Source of the DNA: Glaciecola sp049650345 | Lineage (GTDB): Bacteria; Pseudomonadota; Gammaproteobacteria; Enterobacterales; Alteromonadaceae | Length of the DNA: 64,000 bases | Assembly (NCBI GenBank): GCA_049650345.1 | Contig: JBARZY010000078.1 | Coordinates: forward strand, 1-64,000 | Direction: 5' to 3' | Part shown: positions 1 through 9,210 of the stretch, one piece after another | Layout of the letters: every line of letters starts with the position of its first letter | Numbering within the stretch: position 1 is the first letter of the stretch | Position numbers and translations under genes: made by a program | Notes under the pieces: generated by a model | What the model saw: the letters and a program-made list of their open reading frames with translations, nothing else | Databases searched by the model: none | Told to the model about the DNA's origin: nothing

Positions 1-59
1 TAACTGATTACTGTCTTTGGGGATAGGTTTTTATTGAGTTCAGTGATGGTCCAAGGAGG

Positions 60-77
60 TCGTGGCCTTCGCCACGA
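60..77. repeat. Short perfect hairpin in the gene-free first 171 bases
   Basis: The arms tcgtggc (60-66) and gccacga (71-77) are exactly complementary around a cttc loop. There is no clear T-run on either side, so it is not a convincing terminator. The remaining bases from 1 to 171, downstream of the parE-like gene, contain nothing I can assign. Confidence 0.4.
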
Positions 78-171
78 TGACGTGAGGTTGTATCAGCGCT
101 GTAAAAAATAAGGTCCGCTCAACGGCAAAGAGCGTCAAAGCCTTTATGTCCCTCAAAGCCCATACGCTGGC

Positions 172-462
172 TCATATCCAAACGTCAGTGTCTTGGCCAC
201 CAAGGATTGCCATAATTTCGATTTGTTTATTATTTATACGGTAGTAAATAGTGTCAGTATGATATGGACAACGTCTGTAGCCAATTCGGATGTTATCGAC
301 GGATTGATACTGAAATGGATGAGCTGCTATTTTGTCGAATGTCTCAAAAAATCCATTGAAATAATCATCAGCCTGTTGCTCCCCAAAGTTTAAATAGCCA
401 TACTCGTAAATTCTTTGAAGATCTTCCTTGGCCTCTTGAGAAAGTTTGTAACGAAAGTTCAT
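172..462 (-). CDS. parE: ParE-family toxin of a type II toxin-antitoxin pair
   Basis: This 96-residue protein has the RelE/ParE layout: an N-terminal stretch with SQEAKEDLQRIYEYG, a middle segment with IAAHPFQYQSV, and a C-terminal strand pair ending in IYYRINNKQIEIMAILGGQD. Proteins of this family either poison DNA gyrase (ParE) or cleave translated mRNA (RelE). The GYRRCPYHTDTIYYRI segment and the partner type favour ParE, but the target cannot be read from sequence alone. It overlaps the upstream antitoxin gene by four bases (ATGA), so the two are translationally coupled. The length is normal for the family and there is no sign of damage. Confidence 0.88.
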   Translation of the reverse strand: MNFRYKLSQEAKEDLQRIYEYGYLNFGEQQADDYFNGFFETFDKIAAHPFQYQSVDNIRIGYRRCPYHTDTIYYRINNKQIEIMAILGGQDTDVWI

Positions 463-686
463 TTAAGCTTGCGTTTAAATTCAGATAACATTTCTTGTTT
501 AGTTTGCTCAACAAAACCACGTTTTTCTGCTTGTTCTAGCTTTAAGTTAACAGCCTCTGCTCTTCGAGCTCTTCGGATTAAATCGTTAACTAACTCGCTC
601 TTATTTGAGTAATCACCGGTGTTTTCTACATGGTGTTTAAGCCATATATCGTTATTTTCGGTCAACGTGATACTTTGTCTCGGCAT
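459..686 (-). CDS. parD: ParD-family antitoxin
   Basis: This 75-residue protein begins MPRQSITLTENNDIWLKHHV and continues with NKSELVNDLIRRARRAE, the ribbon-helix-helix DNA-binding fold of ParD antitoxins. The charged C-terminal helix (roughly residues 45-75) would wrap the toxin. It is the first gene of the pair, as usual for ParDE, and has a good ribosome site (GGGAGG, read on the minus strand) just upstream of the ATG. The dimer normally represses its own promoter; an inverted repeat that could serve as the operator lies at 703-722. Confidence 0.87.
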   Translation of the reverse strand: MPRQSITLTENNDIWLKHHVENTGDYSNKSELVNDLIRRARRAEAVNLKLEQAEKRGFVEQTKQEMLSEFKRKLK

Positions 687-1054
687 GATAACCTCCCTTT
701 CTTTGGTGCATTATTACACCAATAGGCTATACTTGCAAAGTAATGATTTAAGATGCATGTAAAAAGTTTAGATTGCCTCTTGTTTGCTAAGTAGACTCTT
801 AAAAGTGAGATTTTTATGTCCGGAATAGGGCATTTTCTGTCGAAAAACAAGTATATTAAATCCAATCGAAATTACGTTCATTTCGCAAAACTTAACTGTC
901 GCTTATCTTTATTTCTCTTCTGTCGAGATAGGTCAAGACCTGCCAACTCGAAATGTCAGATATGAGCTACTACACTTTAATACTGTAAGCAGTGCCAGTT
1001 ATATGTGTTATCGCTTTACTGTATTTGCTCCATCCCACAAGTGTGAACTTTAAC
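687..1054. other. Gene-free stretch upstream of parDE
   Basis: About 370 bases between parD and the downstream end of the coiled-coil gene. Near parD it holds the promoter/operator described separately. Beyond that I see only AT-rich sequence and short imperfect repeats (for example aggtcaagacct near 930). I found no gene, no convincing terminator for the gene ending at 1055 and no RNA gene. Confidence 0.5.
703..722 (-). promoter_or_regulatory. Probable parDE operator and overlapping promoter
   Basis: The inverted repeat ttggtg (703-708) / caccaa (717-722) sits about 17 bases upstream of the parD start. Read on the minus strand, TTGCAA lies 16 bases upstream of TAATAA, and the latter falls between the repeat arms, so binding would block the promoter. 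Autorepression of this kind is usual for ParD; the exact site is inference. Confidence 0.45.
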
Positions 1055-1819
1055 TCACCACTTCTTCTTAGGTGCAAATAACTCTTCAATCTCTTCACTT
1101 TCTTTTTGTTTTTCTGCCAGTAACGTTTTCAAATTCTGGTCTTTAACGCTGCTCTCAAGGCCATTCAATGAAGCTTCAAGCTCGGCTTTTTTCTGCTGAG
1201 TATATTCGGTTTGAGGCTTGTGGTTATTCAATGCGTTGAGTGCTTTCTCAAGATATTGCCTTGCTGAACCTTGCATATTCGTGGCAACTGCATCTTGAGC
1301 ACGCTTTGCGAGGGTTTCAATGTTGACTCGTAACTGCAAGCTTTCCAGTGATTTGTCTTCTTGAGCAAACAGTTTTTGTGAGATATTTCCTTTGGTGTGT
1401 TCAGAACGAACAATTTGACGCAGTTTCTTTACTGCTTGAATATACTTAATGATTACTTTGTCTGACGAGGGGAGTCTGAACTGATTTTGATCAGGCGCAG
1501 GTTCCGCAGGATCAATATTTTTAATAGCTTGCTTTAAGCCATCAATTTTCGATTTTACGTCAGGTGAGGGGTTATGTTCGTATATACTTTTTAAACAATT
1601 TAAGGAGCGTTTCCGCAAAATAGCGATTAAAAGTTGAGACACCGGCATTTGAGTGGCGGCAACTATCGATTCTTCTGTTTCGTCGAAAATAGAGCGCTGC
1701 TTTGACACTTCTTCACGCTTTTCGGTTTCTTTGCGTTCATTGTGTTGTTGAATTGCCGTTGCTGCAATGCCGCATACAATCAAAAAAGCAATTAAAATTA
1801 TGATAATAGTGTATGTCAT
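1055..1819 (-). CDS. Membrane-anchored coiled-coil protein of unknown function
   Basis: I do not recognise a named family. Residues 4-25 form one hydrophobic helix (IIIILIAFLIVCGIAATA). The rest is charged and probably cytoplasmic and helical, with predicted coiled-coil stretches around residues 30-50 and 160-250 and a helical-repeat-like middle (VSQLLIAILRKRSLNCLKSI). The C-terminus is EEIEELFAPKKKW. It lies 48 bases downstream of a histidine kinase on the same strand, so the two are probably cotranscribed. The association suggests a signalling or scaffold partner, but that is inference only. Confidence 0.7.
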   Translation of the reverse strand: MTYTIIIILIAFLIVCGIAATAIQQHNERKETEKREEVSKQRSIFDETEESIVAATQMPVSQLLIAILRKRSLNCLKSIYEHNPSPDVKSKIDGLKQAIKNIDPAEPAPDQNQFRLPSSDKVIIKYIQAVKKLRQIVRSEHTKGNISQKLFAQEDKSLESLQLRVNIETLAKRAQDAVATNMQGSARQYLEKALNALNNHKPQTEYTQQKKAELEASLNGLESSVKDQNLKTLLAEKQKESEEIEELFAPKKKW

Positions 1820-1867
1820 TGCAACTTTCTCACATCCTTCATTGGTCGTTTAGTTATGGTATTGGTG

Positions 1868-2581
1868 TTAGGGTAGCATTAATTCAAAAATGCTGCCGCC
1901 GGTTTTGGCATCGTTTGACAGTGTAATACAACCATGCACGCCCTTGTTTTTGTGTGTTTGCGCAATCAAACGAGCAAAAAATAGGCCTAAACCCGTGCGG
2001 CCCTCTGATATACAGAAACTATCAAGGTTGACCGTTGACATCTCTAACATTTCTTTAGGATAACCTTGGCCATCGTCTTGTACTTTTAAAACAAGCTGTT
2101 CATTGACTACCTTCGCCGATATATTGATATTACTACAGCCATATCTAATAGCGTTAATCAACACATCGTGTATTAGTAAGTAAATCAATTCACGATCTAA
2201 AAACCAACATAAATGTTCATCTACATCTACATTGATACTCAATTCTTTTTGCTTCATGTAAATGCGGTTTGACTCAACCACTTCTTCCATCAAATCTGTC
2301 AAAAAACATTCATCAATATTTATGGGTAAAGCATCAATATCAGAACGGTATAATGACAATACTTGTACTAATATCGTATTCATTCTGTTGGCTTCATAAT
2401 GCACGCTATTTAAGCCTTTGTGTGCTTGGCCATCATGCGGAGGTATAATATCTGATAAGTGCTCAATGGATTGCATCAGCAAACTCAATGAATTTTTCAT
2501 ATCGTGAATGGCTACGGCAATGACCGAAGAAAAATCAAATTTTTCTTTTTTTAACGCTTTATCTAACGCGGGTTCACTCAT
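1868..2581 (-). CDS. Soluble sensor histidine kinase
   Basis: The 237-residue protein has no membrane helix and no obvious sensor domain. The phosphoacceptor region is at the N-terminus, with His26 in AIHDMKNSLSL. The ATP-binding domain follows: an N-box with LINAIRYGCSNI, a G1 box with VQDDGQGYP, and a G2 box with GRTGLGLFFARLI. All the catalytic boxes look intact. No response regulator is adjacent, so its partner must be encoded elsewhere. It is divergent from cysB and is followed closely by the membrane-anchored coiled-coil gene, which may supply membrane recruitment or input. Confidence 0.82.
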   Translation of the reverse strand: MSEPALDKALKKEKFDFSSVIAVAIHDMKNSLSLLMQSIEHLSDIIPPHDGQAHKGLNSVHYEANRMNTILVQVLSLYRSDIDALPINIDECFLTDLMEEVVESNRIYMKQKELSINVDVDEHLCWFLDRELIYLLIHDVLINAIRYGCSNINISAKVVNEQLVLKVQDDGQGYPKEMLEMSTVNLDSFCISEGRTGLGLFFARLIAQTHKNKGVHGCITLSNDAKTGGSIFELMLP

Positions 2582-2789
2582 CTAAGTGGTTGCCTTTTGC
2601 ATGTATTTTCATTGTTTGTGCAAATAACCGTAAATTTTATATGCAAAAAATATAAGTTTCGGTATTATTTAAGCACGAATTGATATGAATATATCGGCTA
2701 CTTCAGCAAACTATTTAGCGAAATATGAACGTGATGCTGTGCATGCAGTGCTCACTGCAACATACGTTTACATTAAAATAAGGGAATCG

Positions 2790-3764
2790 ATGAAACTACA
2801 GCAATTACGATACATAGTAGAAGTGTTAAATAATAATTTAAACGTGTCTGCAACCGCCGAAAATTTATACACTTCACAACCTGGTATTAGTAAGCAAGTG
2901 CGCATGCTTGAAGACGAATTAGGCATACAAATATTTGGGCGCAGTGGTAAACATCTTACTCACGTTACAGAAGCGGGCAAAGAAGTGATTAATATTTCCC
3001 GTGAAATATTAGCCAAAGTGGAAAGTATCAAAGCCGTTGCCCGTGAACATACCTTACCTGACCAAGGCAAACTTAATATTGCTACCACTCATACTCAAGC
3101 TCGTTATGCCTTACCCGATGTTATTCAAGGGTTTATGAGCAAGTATCCAAAAGTCTCTTTGCATATGCATCAAGGCACGCCGTCACAAATTAGTGATTTG
3201 GCCGCCAAGGGCGAGGCTGATTTTGCCATTGCGACCGAGTCGTTGCATTTGTATAACGATTTGGTCATGTTGCCGTGTTACCACTGGAATCGTTCGGTTA
3301 TTGTCAATAAAACCCACCCTTTGGCAAAAAAGACCAACCTTACCATTCAGGATATCGCTAAGTACTCATTGGTAACTTATGTATTTGGTTTTACAGGTCG
3401 CTCAGAGCTTGACCGTGCGTTTACTGAAGCGGGTTTAGAGCCTAAAATTGTATTCACCGCAACCGATGCCGATGTGATTAAAACCTATGTGCGTTTAGGT
3501 GTTGGTATAGGCGTAATTGCTTCAATGGCGGTAGACGAAGAGCTTGACTCTGACTTAGTGAAAATAGACGCTAGCCATTTATTTGATTACAGCACGACAA
3601 AAATAGGTTTTAGAAAAGGCTCGTTTTTACGCAACTACATGTATGAATTCATAGAGCGTTTTGCGCCGCATTTAACCAAAGAAGTGGTTGAGCGAGCAAT
3701 GATGCAAAAGAATAATGCGGACGTTGAAACAATGTTTAAAGACCTAACATTGCCGGTAAAATAA
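2790..3764 (+). CDS. cysB: CysB, LysR-type regulator of cysteine biosynthesis
   Basis: The 324-residue protein starts MKLQQLRYIVEVLNNNLNVS, the hallmark N-terminus of CysB, with the winged-helix HTH covering about residues 18-40 (TSQPGISKQVRMLEDEL). The effector domain carries ATTHTQARYALP, which in CysB binds sulfate or N-acetylserine. CysB activates sulfate assimilation and cystine uptake genes when sulfur is limiting. The reading frame stays open for 35 codons upstream, but the ATG at 2790 is preceded by AAGGGA at proper distance and matches the family start. Length is normal. It is divergent from the histidine kinase gene and converges with sdaA. Confidence 0.94.
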   Translation: MKLQQLRYIVEVLNNNLNVSATAENLYTSQPGISKQVRMLEDELGIQIFGRSGKHLTHVTEAGKEVINISREILAKVESIKAVAREHTLPDQGKLNIATTHTQARYALPDVIQGFMSKYPKVSLHMHQGTPSQISDLAAKGEADFAIATESLHLYNDLVMLPCYHWNRSVIVNKTHPLAKKTNLTIQDIAKYSLVTYVFGFTGRSELDRAFTEAGLEPKIVFTATDADVIKTYVRLGVGIGVIASMAVDEELDSDLVKIDASHLFDYSTTKIGFRKGSFLRNYMYEFIERFAPHLTKEVVERAMMQKNNADVETMFKDLTLPVK

Positions 3765-3778
3765 CCGGCATCTGCTTG

Positions 3779-5152
3779 TTAGCATTCTATAATATTAACC
3801 GCTAAGCCGCCTCGGGCGGTTTCTTTGTATTTGGTTTTCATATCGTTGCCAGTGTCGCGCATGGTTTTAATGACCTTGTCTAACGATACCTTATGATTAC
3901 CCGTCCCGCGTAAAGCAAGACGTGAGGCATTAATCGCTTTTATTGCGCCCATGGCGTTTCGCTCTATACAAGGCACTTGTACCAAGCCACCCACAGGATC
4001 GCAGGTTAATCCTAAGTTATGCTCCATACCAATTTCAGCCGCGTTTTCTACCGAATCGACCGAACCTCCTAGTACTTCAGTTAGCGCACCGGCTGCCATA
4101 CTACAAGCCACGCCAACTTCACCTTGGCATCCTACCTCTGCTCCAGATATAGACGCATTTTTTTTATACAGTATGCCGATTGCAGCAGCAGTAAGTAAAA
4201 ATCGACACGCGGTGTCGTCTTTCATTGGTCTAATAAACTTATGATAATAACTCATCACAGCAGGTATAATACCGGCTGCGCCATTGGTAGGTGCTGTCAC
4301 TACACGTCCGCCAGCAGCATTTTCTTCATTTACCGCAAGGGCAAATAAATTGACCCAATCCATTACCAACATGGGATCATTACTTTGTTCATTCTCAAGG
4401 CGGGCTAGCAAGGCAGGTGCCCTGCGGTGAACCTTTAATCCGCCGGGCAAAATCCCTTCTTTATGAATGCCGTTTTCTATTGATTGTTGCATGACATGCC
4501 AAATATGAACTAGCTTTTCGCGTACTTTTTCTTCAGGCATTAGCAAGGTTTCGTTGTGTAGCATTAAACTGCTTATTCTGAAACTGTTTTCATGACACGT
4601 TCGCACCAATTCATCGGCAGTAGAAAAAGGGAAGGGCGCATCTTGTTGAGCTTGTGAAAAGGCTTCATTTTTTTGCGCGTCAAACTGGCTCTCTTCAACA
4701 ATGAATCCCCCACCAATTGAATAATACGTGGTTTCAGCCACAAGGGTGTCGCCAGCGTAGGCATACAGCGTCATGCCATTTGCATGTTTGGGTAACGTTT
4801 TTCTGCGATGAAAAACTATCGCACCATTGTCAGGAAAATGAATGCGGTGTTTTTGAAGTAATAGTAATGTTTGTTGATTGGCAACATTGGCAAGCATATC
4901 GTCAACTTGGTTAACGGGAACCGTCTCTGGGTCAAAGCCCATTAGACCCAATATGACTGCTTTACCTGTTCCATGGCCTTTACCGGTTTGGCCCAGTGAG
5001 CCAAATAGTTCAGTTTTGATATTACTGATGTTCTCAAGCGTATGTTGTGTCTCTACATGCTTTGCAAATGCCAGTGCTGCGCGCATAGGACCTACCGTGT
5101 GAGAACTAGAAGGGCCAATACCTACCTTAAACATATCGAAAACACTGATCAT
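3779..5152 (-). CDS. sdaA: L-serine ammonia-lyase, iron-sulfur type
   Basis: This enzyme converts L-serine to pyruvate and ammonia. It is the single-chain form of 457 residues, with the N-terminal beta domain opening with SVFDMFKVGIGPSSSHTVGP and a C-terminal catalytic alpha domain. The 4Fe-4S ligands are visible as Cys342, Cys384 and Cys395. The protein ends in a cysteine (Cys457), which in the Legionella enzyme folds back as the tail-in-mouth ligand of the fourth iron. AGAGG precedes the ATG. The order pabB-nudL-sdaA is the same as in E. coli, although a gap of about 140 bases separates nudL and sdaA here. Confidence 0.95.
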   Translation of the reverse strand: MISVFDMFKVGIGPSSSHTVGPMRAALAFAKHVETQHTLENISNIKTELFGSLGQTGKGHGTGKAVILGLMGFDPETVPVNQVDDMLANVANQQTLLLLQKHRIHFPDNGAIVFHRRKTLPKHANGMTLYAYAGDTLVAETTYYSIGGGFIVEESQFDAQKNEAFSQAQQDAPFPFSTADELVRTCHENSFRISSLMLHNETLLMPEEKVREKLVHIWHVMQQSIENGIHKEGILPGGLKVHRRAPALLARLENEQSNDPMLVMDWVNLFALAVNEENAAGGRVVTAPTNGAAGIIPAVMSYYHKFIRPMKDDTACRFLLTAAAIGILYKKNASISGAEVGCQGEVGVACSMAAGALTEVLGGSVDSVENAAEIGMEHNLGLTCDPVGGLVQVPCIERNAMGAIKAINASRLALRGTGNHKVSLDKVIKTMRDTGNDMKTKYKETARGGLAVNIIEC

Positions 5153-5289
5153 ATAAACCTCTACTTAATAATACGTAAAGTGTTACACAAAGCGCGTACA
5201 ACACAAGGTATAAATGCTAATATTTGGTATTAGAAATGTTAATGCGATGTATTTCGATAAGGTTATTTGAATGCGTCTAAAACTCGCAT

Positions 5290-5898
5290 TTATCGCAATT
5301 TTGCACTTACATGGTCGCGTAACAATGCCAACATGCCCGCGGTTGCGCCCCATATCAACCGTTCATTGTACGGAATGAAATGAACGGGAAAGACGCCGTC
5401 TGCACGATGTATATGTTCAGTAAAATAATGCTGTTCATTCATTAAAAACGCTAATGGCACGTGAAATACGCTTGCTACTTCATTGTGGTCTAGCACTAAG
5501 TCTTTGTGCAAGTCTAATACTTTGTTGTATATGGCAATAATGGGTGTCACCGCGAAGCCACTGATTGTGCGGTATGTACCTAATTTTCCTAATAACTTAA
5601 GTGCGTTTGTTTGTAAGCCGATTTCTTCTTTGGCTTCGCGATATGCAGTGTCTACTAAATCAACATCGCTTGGCTCAGCTTTTCCGCCCGGAAAACTAAT
5701 TTGACCTGGATGATGTTTTAGATGTTGTGCTCGCTCGGTAAATAGCACATGTAGCTGATTATTATGTACATACAAACAAATCAGTACTGCGGCAGCGCGG
5801 TTTGCGTTTTTAAAGGCTTCATGCGCGCTTACTTGAGTGGTCCAAGGTTGATTAAATGCAGACAAAAATTCAGTTTCAGTCACGCGCTGCCACCTCAT
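5290..5898 (-). CDS. nudL: NudL, Nudix hydrolase (probable CoA pyrophosphatase)
   Basis: A 202-residue Nudix protein. The family block HHPGQISFPGGKAE continues into the Nudix helix ending YREAKEEIGL, which carries the metal-binding glutamates. NudL (YeaB) proteins of this UPF0035/CoAse type cleave coenzyme A and its derivatives to 3',5'-ADP and acyl-phosphopantetheine. I chose the ATG at 5898 because AGGTG lies suitably upstream; an in-frame GTG three codons earlier is possible. The start lies inside the 3' end of pabB (23-base overlap), so the two genes are cotranscribed and probably coupled. Confidence 0.88.
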   Translation of the reverse strand: MRWQRVTETEFLSAFNQPWTTQVSAHEAFKNANRAAAVLICLYVHNNQLHVLFTERAQHLKHHPGQISFPGGKAEPSDVDLVDTAYREAKEEIGLQTNALKLLGKLGTYRTISGFAVTPIIAIYNKVLDLHKDLVLDHNEVASVFHVPLAFLMNEQHYFTEHIHRADGVFPVHFIPYNERLIWGATAGMLALLRDHVSAKLR

Positions 5899-7399
5899 CT
5901 TGAGCACCTTTTTTATTTGCGTGTGGTGCTAAATAAGTATTATCAATATCAATTTCTTGGGTTGATAGTACAGGTAAAATTTTGCCAAGTTTATGTAAAC
6001 TTTCTTGGTATTCATCATTACCCATTGAATCTATAACAATACCGCCACCGCCCCAGCAATAAAGGTGTTGGTTTTCAGCTAACAGCGTGCGTATACATAT
6101 ACTGGTATCAACGTCATTGCGAATACCGATATAGCCAATACTGCCGCAATATATTGCCCTTTTGTGAGGCTCTAACTCTTGAATAACTTGCATAGCACGC
6201 ACCTTAGGCGCACCTGTTATAGAACCACCGGGAAACGCGCCTTTAAGTAAATCGTAAACTGTTGAGGAGGATTTTATGTTGCCTATTACAGTACTCACCA
6301 TGTGATGTACCGCGGGATAACTTTCTAAGGCAAATAATTTAGGTACTTTTACCGTATCAGCCTGGCAGTGCTTGCTTAAATCATTGCGAAGTAAGTCAAC
6401 AATCATTAAATTTTCGGCGCGATCTTTTTCTGCACTCAATAATTCTTCAGCCATTGCAGCATCAATAATAGGGTCTTTACTGCGTGCTCGAGTGCCTTTA
6501 ATGGGCTTAGTTTCAACCTGGCCATCGTTAACCTTGATAAAACGTTCGGGAGATACGCTCAAAATGCAGCTTTGAGGTAACCGCATAAACGCAGAAAACG
6601 GGGCCTTATTCACCTTGGCAAGGGTGCAGTACGCCTCAAATTCATTGCCACTGTAGGCGGCGTGAAACCGCTGGGCATAATTGACTTGATAGCAATCACC
6701 CGCTTGTAAATAATCAATAATACGCGTGAAGTCAGCAAGGTATTGTTTAGGAGAAACACTTGCCTGCCATGCTGTATCAAGAGAAAACGCAGGTAACGAA
6801 TCAGCCGAGCTTTCAATATCACTTTCACCATGTTTAAGCGCATCTAATTGTGTGCATAGGGAATGTGATAAATCCGGCTCGGTGCTGCACACGTAAGCGT
6901 TACCAGTGAGGTTATCAAATACAATTGCGGTGGTGTAAAACCCCACGCTTATATCTGGCAATGCGTACTCATTTGGGGCGCTATCAATAATGTTGTCGGT
7001 ATGGATATTGCCATCATAGGAAAGCGCGGCAAGCGCGCCTACCACAAAGGGGATATGCACATAGCACGATTGCTCAAGCACTTGCGTGTTTATGGCATTG
7101 GCAAACTGTTGTTGTAAGTGTTGCAGTGCCTGATAGCCGCAGTTTGTATTGCCAACTGAAAACAGCGATTGCTGAGGGCCATTTATTTGATGTTGGTTAT
7201 GGATACGCTGATAAGTAATGCATGGCTGTATAGCCATAATGTCATATCTGGCGTCTAGCTGCGTTTGTTCACAGCTATCTAGCAAACACGCCCACGGCTG
7301 ATGCTGATATGATGCAAACAACGACACAATATGTTGGTGTTTTACATTAGGCACAGTCTGTATAGTTAATTGGCCTAATGGATACTGCGGATTGTTCAT
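5876..7399 (-). CDS. pabB: Aminodeoxychorismate synthase component I
   Basis: PabB joins ammonia, supplied by the PabA amidotransferase, to chorismate to make 4-amino-4-deoxychorismate for folate. The 507-residue protein has an anthranilate-synthase-like N-terminal half and a chorismate-binding C-terminal half with YQVNYAQRF, SVSPERF, PIKGTRAR (Lys301, the residue that forms the covalent intermediate in PabB) and GGSITGAPKVRAM. The PIKGT motif separates it from TrpE, which has PIAGT. The C-terminal tail of about 30 polar residues reads into the start of nudL. No strong ribosome site is visible before the ATG. The promoter should lie in the 173-base gap shared with fumarase. Confidence 0.93.
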   Translation of the reverse strand: MNNPQYPLGQLTIQTVPNVKHQHIVSLFASYQHQPWACLLDSCEQTQLDARYDIMAIQPCITYQRIHNQHQINGPQQSLFSVGNTNCGYQALQHLQQQFANAINTQVLEQSCYVHIPFVVGALAALSYDGNIHTDNIIDSAPNEYALPDISVGFYTTAIVFDNLTGNAYVCSTEPDLSHSLCTQLDALKHGESDIESSADSLPAFSLDTAWQASVSPKQYLADFTRIIDYLQAGDCYQVNYAQRFHAAYSGNEFEAYCTLAKVNKAPFSAFMRLPQSCILSVSPERFIKVNDGQVETKPIKGTRARSKDPIIDAAMAEELLSAEKDRAENLMIVDLLRNDLSKHCQADTVKVPKLFALESYPAVHHMVSTVIGNIKSSSTVYDLLKGAFPGGSITGAPKVRAMQVIQELEPHKRAIYCGSIGYIGIRNDVDTSICIRTLLAENQHLYCWGGGGIVIDSMGNDEYQESLHKLGKILPVLSTQEIDIDNTYLAPHANKKGAQDEVAARD

Positions 7400-7572
7400 A
7401 AATGGATATTCACTGCCAAGTTGCTTAAGGTTTGTGCAATCTTTATTGTAATACTACGCTTTATATAGTGTACGACCAAAATAGGGGCCATACACCTTGG
7501 TAGATTTTCGTTTTACGAGTAGTATACTGATCTCTTTAGGGTTTCACCATTTTATCAGTAAACGAGGAACAT

Positions 7573-9102
7573 ATGACTGTAATTCGTCAGCAAGATTTTA
7601 TTGACAGTATCCACGACGCACTTCAATTTATATCAGTATATCATCCACTTGATTACGTAAAGGCTGTTGAAGCAGCATACGAGCGAGAAGAGAGTAAAGC
7701 GGCAAAAGATGCCATGGCGCAAATATTGATTAACTCAAGAATGTCTGCTGAAGGCAAACGCCCATTATGTCAAGATACGGGTATTGTGACCTGTTTTGTC
7801 AAAATTGGTATGCAGGTGAGTTTCGATAAATCAGACATGACTGTACAAGAAATGGTTGACGAAGGTACTCGACGTGCATATTTAGACCCAGCTAACCCCT
7901 TGCGTGCTTCTATTGTTGCAGACCCAGCAGGTAGCCGCACCAATACCAAAGACAACACCCCTGCGGTGGTACACATGGATATGGTTGCAGGCGACAAAAT
8001 TGAAGTGATGATTGCAGCTAAAGGCGGTGGCTCAGAAAACAAATCGAAAATGGTTATGCTAAACCCTAGCGATGACATTGCTGATTGGGTAGTGAAAACC
8101 TTACCTACTATGGGAGCCGGTTGGTGCCCGCCTGGTATGTTAGGTATAGGCATTGGCGGTACGGCAGAAAAAGCGGCGGTACTCGCAAAAGAAAGTTTAA
8201 TGGACCCGGTTGATATTCAAGAATTAATTGAACGCGGCCCGCAAACCACAGAAGAAAAATTGCGCGTAGATATTTATAAAAAGGTAAATGACCTTGGTAT
8301 TGGTGCGCAAGGTTTAGGCGGTTTAACCACGGTAGTTGATATCAAAATAAAATCGATGCCAACCCATGCTGCATCTAAACCCGTTGCAATGATCCCCAAT
8401 TGCGCGGCTACTCGCCACGCACACTTTTATTTAGATGGCAGTGGTCCTGCTGAACTTAAAGCGCCTAAATTAGAAGACTGGCCAAAGGTTACGTGGGAAG
8501 TGGGTGAAGATGTTCGTCGTGTTGACTTAAACACAGTAACCAAAGCCGATATTAGTGAGTGGCAAGTAGGCGAAACGGTATTGCTAAGTGGTAAAATGCT
8601 GACGGGTCGTGATGCAGCACACAAGCGCATACAAACCATGCTGCAAAATGGCGAAGGCTTACCCGATGGCGTAGATTTAACCAATCGTTTTATTTACTAC
8701 GTAGGGCCTGTTGATGCCGTAGGCAATGAAGTGGTAGGTCCGGCTGGCCCAACTACTGCAACGCGTATGGATAAATTTACTGATATGATGCTAGAAGAAA
8801 CGGGCCTTATTGGTATGATTGGTAAAGCCGAGCGCGGGCCGGCAACTGTTGAAAGTATCGCCAAGCACAAAGCCGTTTATTTAATGGCAGTGGGCGGCGC
8901 CGCTTACCTTGTATCAAAAGCGATTAAAAAGTCTCGTGTGGTAGCATTTGAAGATTTGGGTATGGAAGCAATATATGAATTTGACGTTGAAGATATGCCT
9001 GTAACGGTAGCTGTTGACAGTACCGGTGCTAATGCGCACCAAACTGGTCCCGCTATTTGGAAAGCAAAAATTGCAGATTTAGACGCGGCACTGTCTAAAT
9101 AA
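7573..9102 (+). CDS. fumA: Class I fumarate hydratase, 4Fe-4S
   Basis: Interconverts fumarate and malate in the TCA cycle using an oxygen-sensitive 4Fe-4S cluster. The cluster ligands are Cys66 (PLCQDTG), Cys185 (GWCPPGM) and Cys277 (IPNCAATRH); the first two are spaced exactly as in E. coli FumA and the third nearly so. At 509 residues it is a single chain combining the alpha and beta parts, the latter starting near residue 300. GAGGA lies just before the ATG. A strong hairpin terminator follows. The gene stands alone. Confidence 0.95.
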   Translation: MTVIRQQDFIDSIHDALQFISVYHPLDYVKAVEAAYEREESKAAKDAMAQILINSRMSAEGKRPLCQDTGIVTCFVKIGMQVSFDKSDMTVQEMVDEGTRRAYLDPANPLRASIVADPAGSRTNTKDNTPAVVHMDMVAGDKIEVMIAAKGGGSENKSKMVMLNPSDDIADWVVKTLPTMGAGWCPPGMLGIGIGGTAEKAAVLAKESLMDPVDIQELIERGPQTTEEKLRVDIYKKVNDLGIGAQGLGGLTTVVDIKIKSMPTHAASKPVAMIPNCAATRHAHFYLDGSGPAELKAPKLEDWPKVTWEVGEDVRRVDLNTVTKADISEWQVGETVLLSGKMLTGRDAAHKRIQTMLQNGEGLPDGVDLTNRFIYYVGPVDAVGNEVVGPAGPTTATRMDKFTDMMLEETGLIGMIGKAERGPATVESIAKHKAVYLMAVGGAAYLVSKAIKKSRVVAFEDLGMEAIYEFDVEDMPVTVAVDSTGANAHQTGPAIWKAKIADLDAALSK

Positions 9103-9119
9103 GATTGTAATATTTTGCC

Positions 9120-9156
9120 AATAGCGCTTACGCATAATATGCTAAGCGCTATTTTT
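9120..9156 (+). terminator. Rho-independent terminator of fumarase gene
   Basis: The 11-base arms aatagcgctta (9120-9130) and taagcgctatt (9143-9153) pair perfectly. The loop contains a further gcat/atgc pairing, and a T-run follows on the plus strand. Confidence 0.85.
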
Positions 9157-9210
9157 ATGTGTGTGTATTAGCGCTCATAACAACATTAATTCTACCTATA
9201 ACAACAAGAG

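Noticed and set aside
60..77. Integron attC site behind the toxin gene
   Set aside because: Only a 7-base hairpin is present; the paired recombination motifs of an attC site were not found.
662..865. Small open frame overlapping the parD start
   Set aside because: No ribosome site or recognisable features, and it covers the parDE promoter region.
2685..2789. N-terminal extension of CysB
   Set aside because: The 35 extra residues have no family similarity, and a good ribosome site precedes the ATG at 2790.
3943..4244. Open frames opposite sdaA and similar antisense frames throughout
   Set aside because: They are shadows of well-supported genes with no independent coding evidence.
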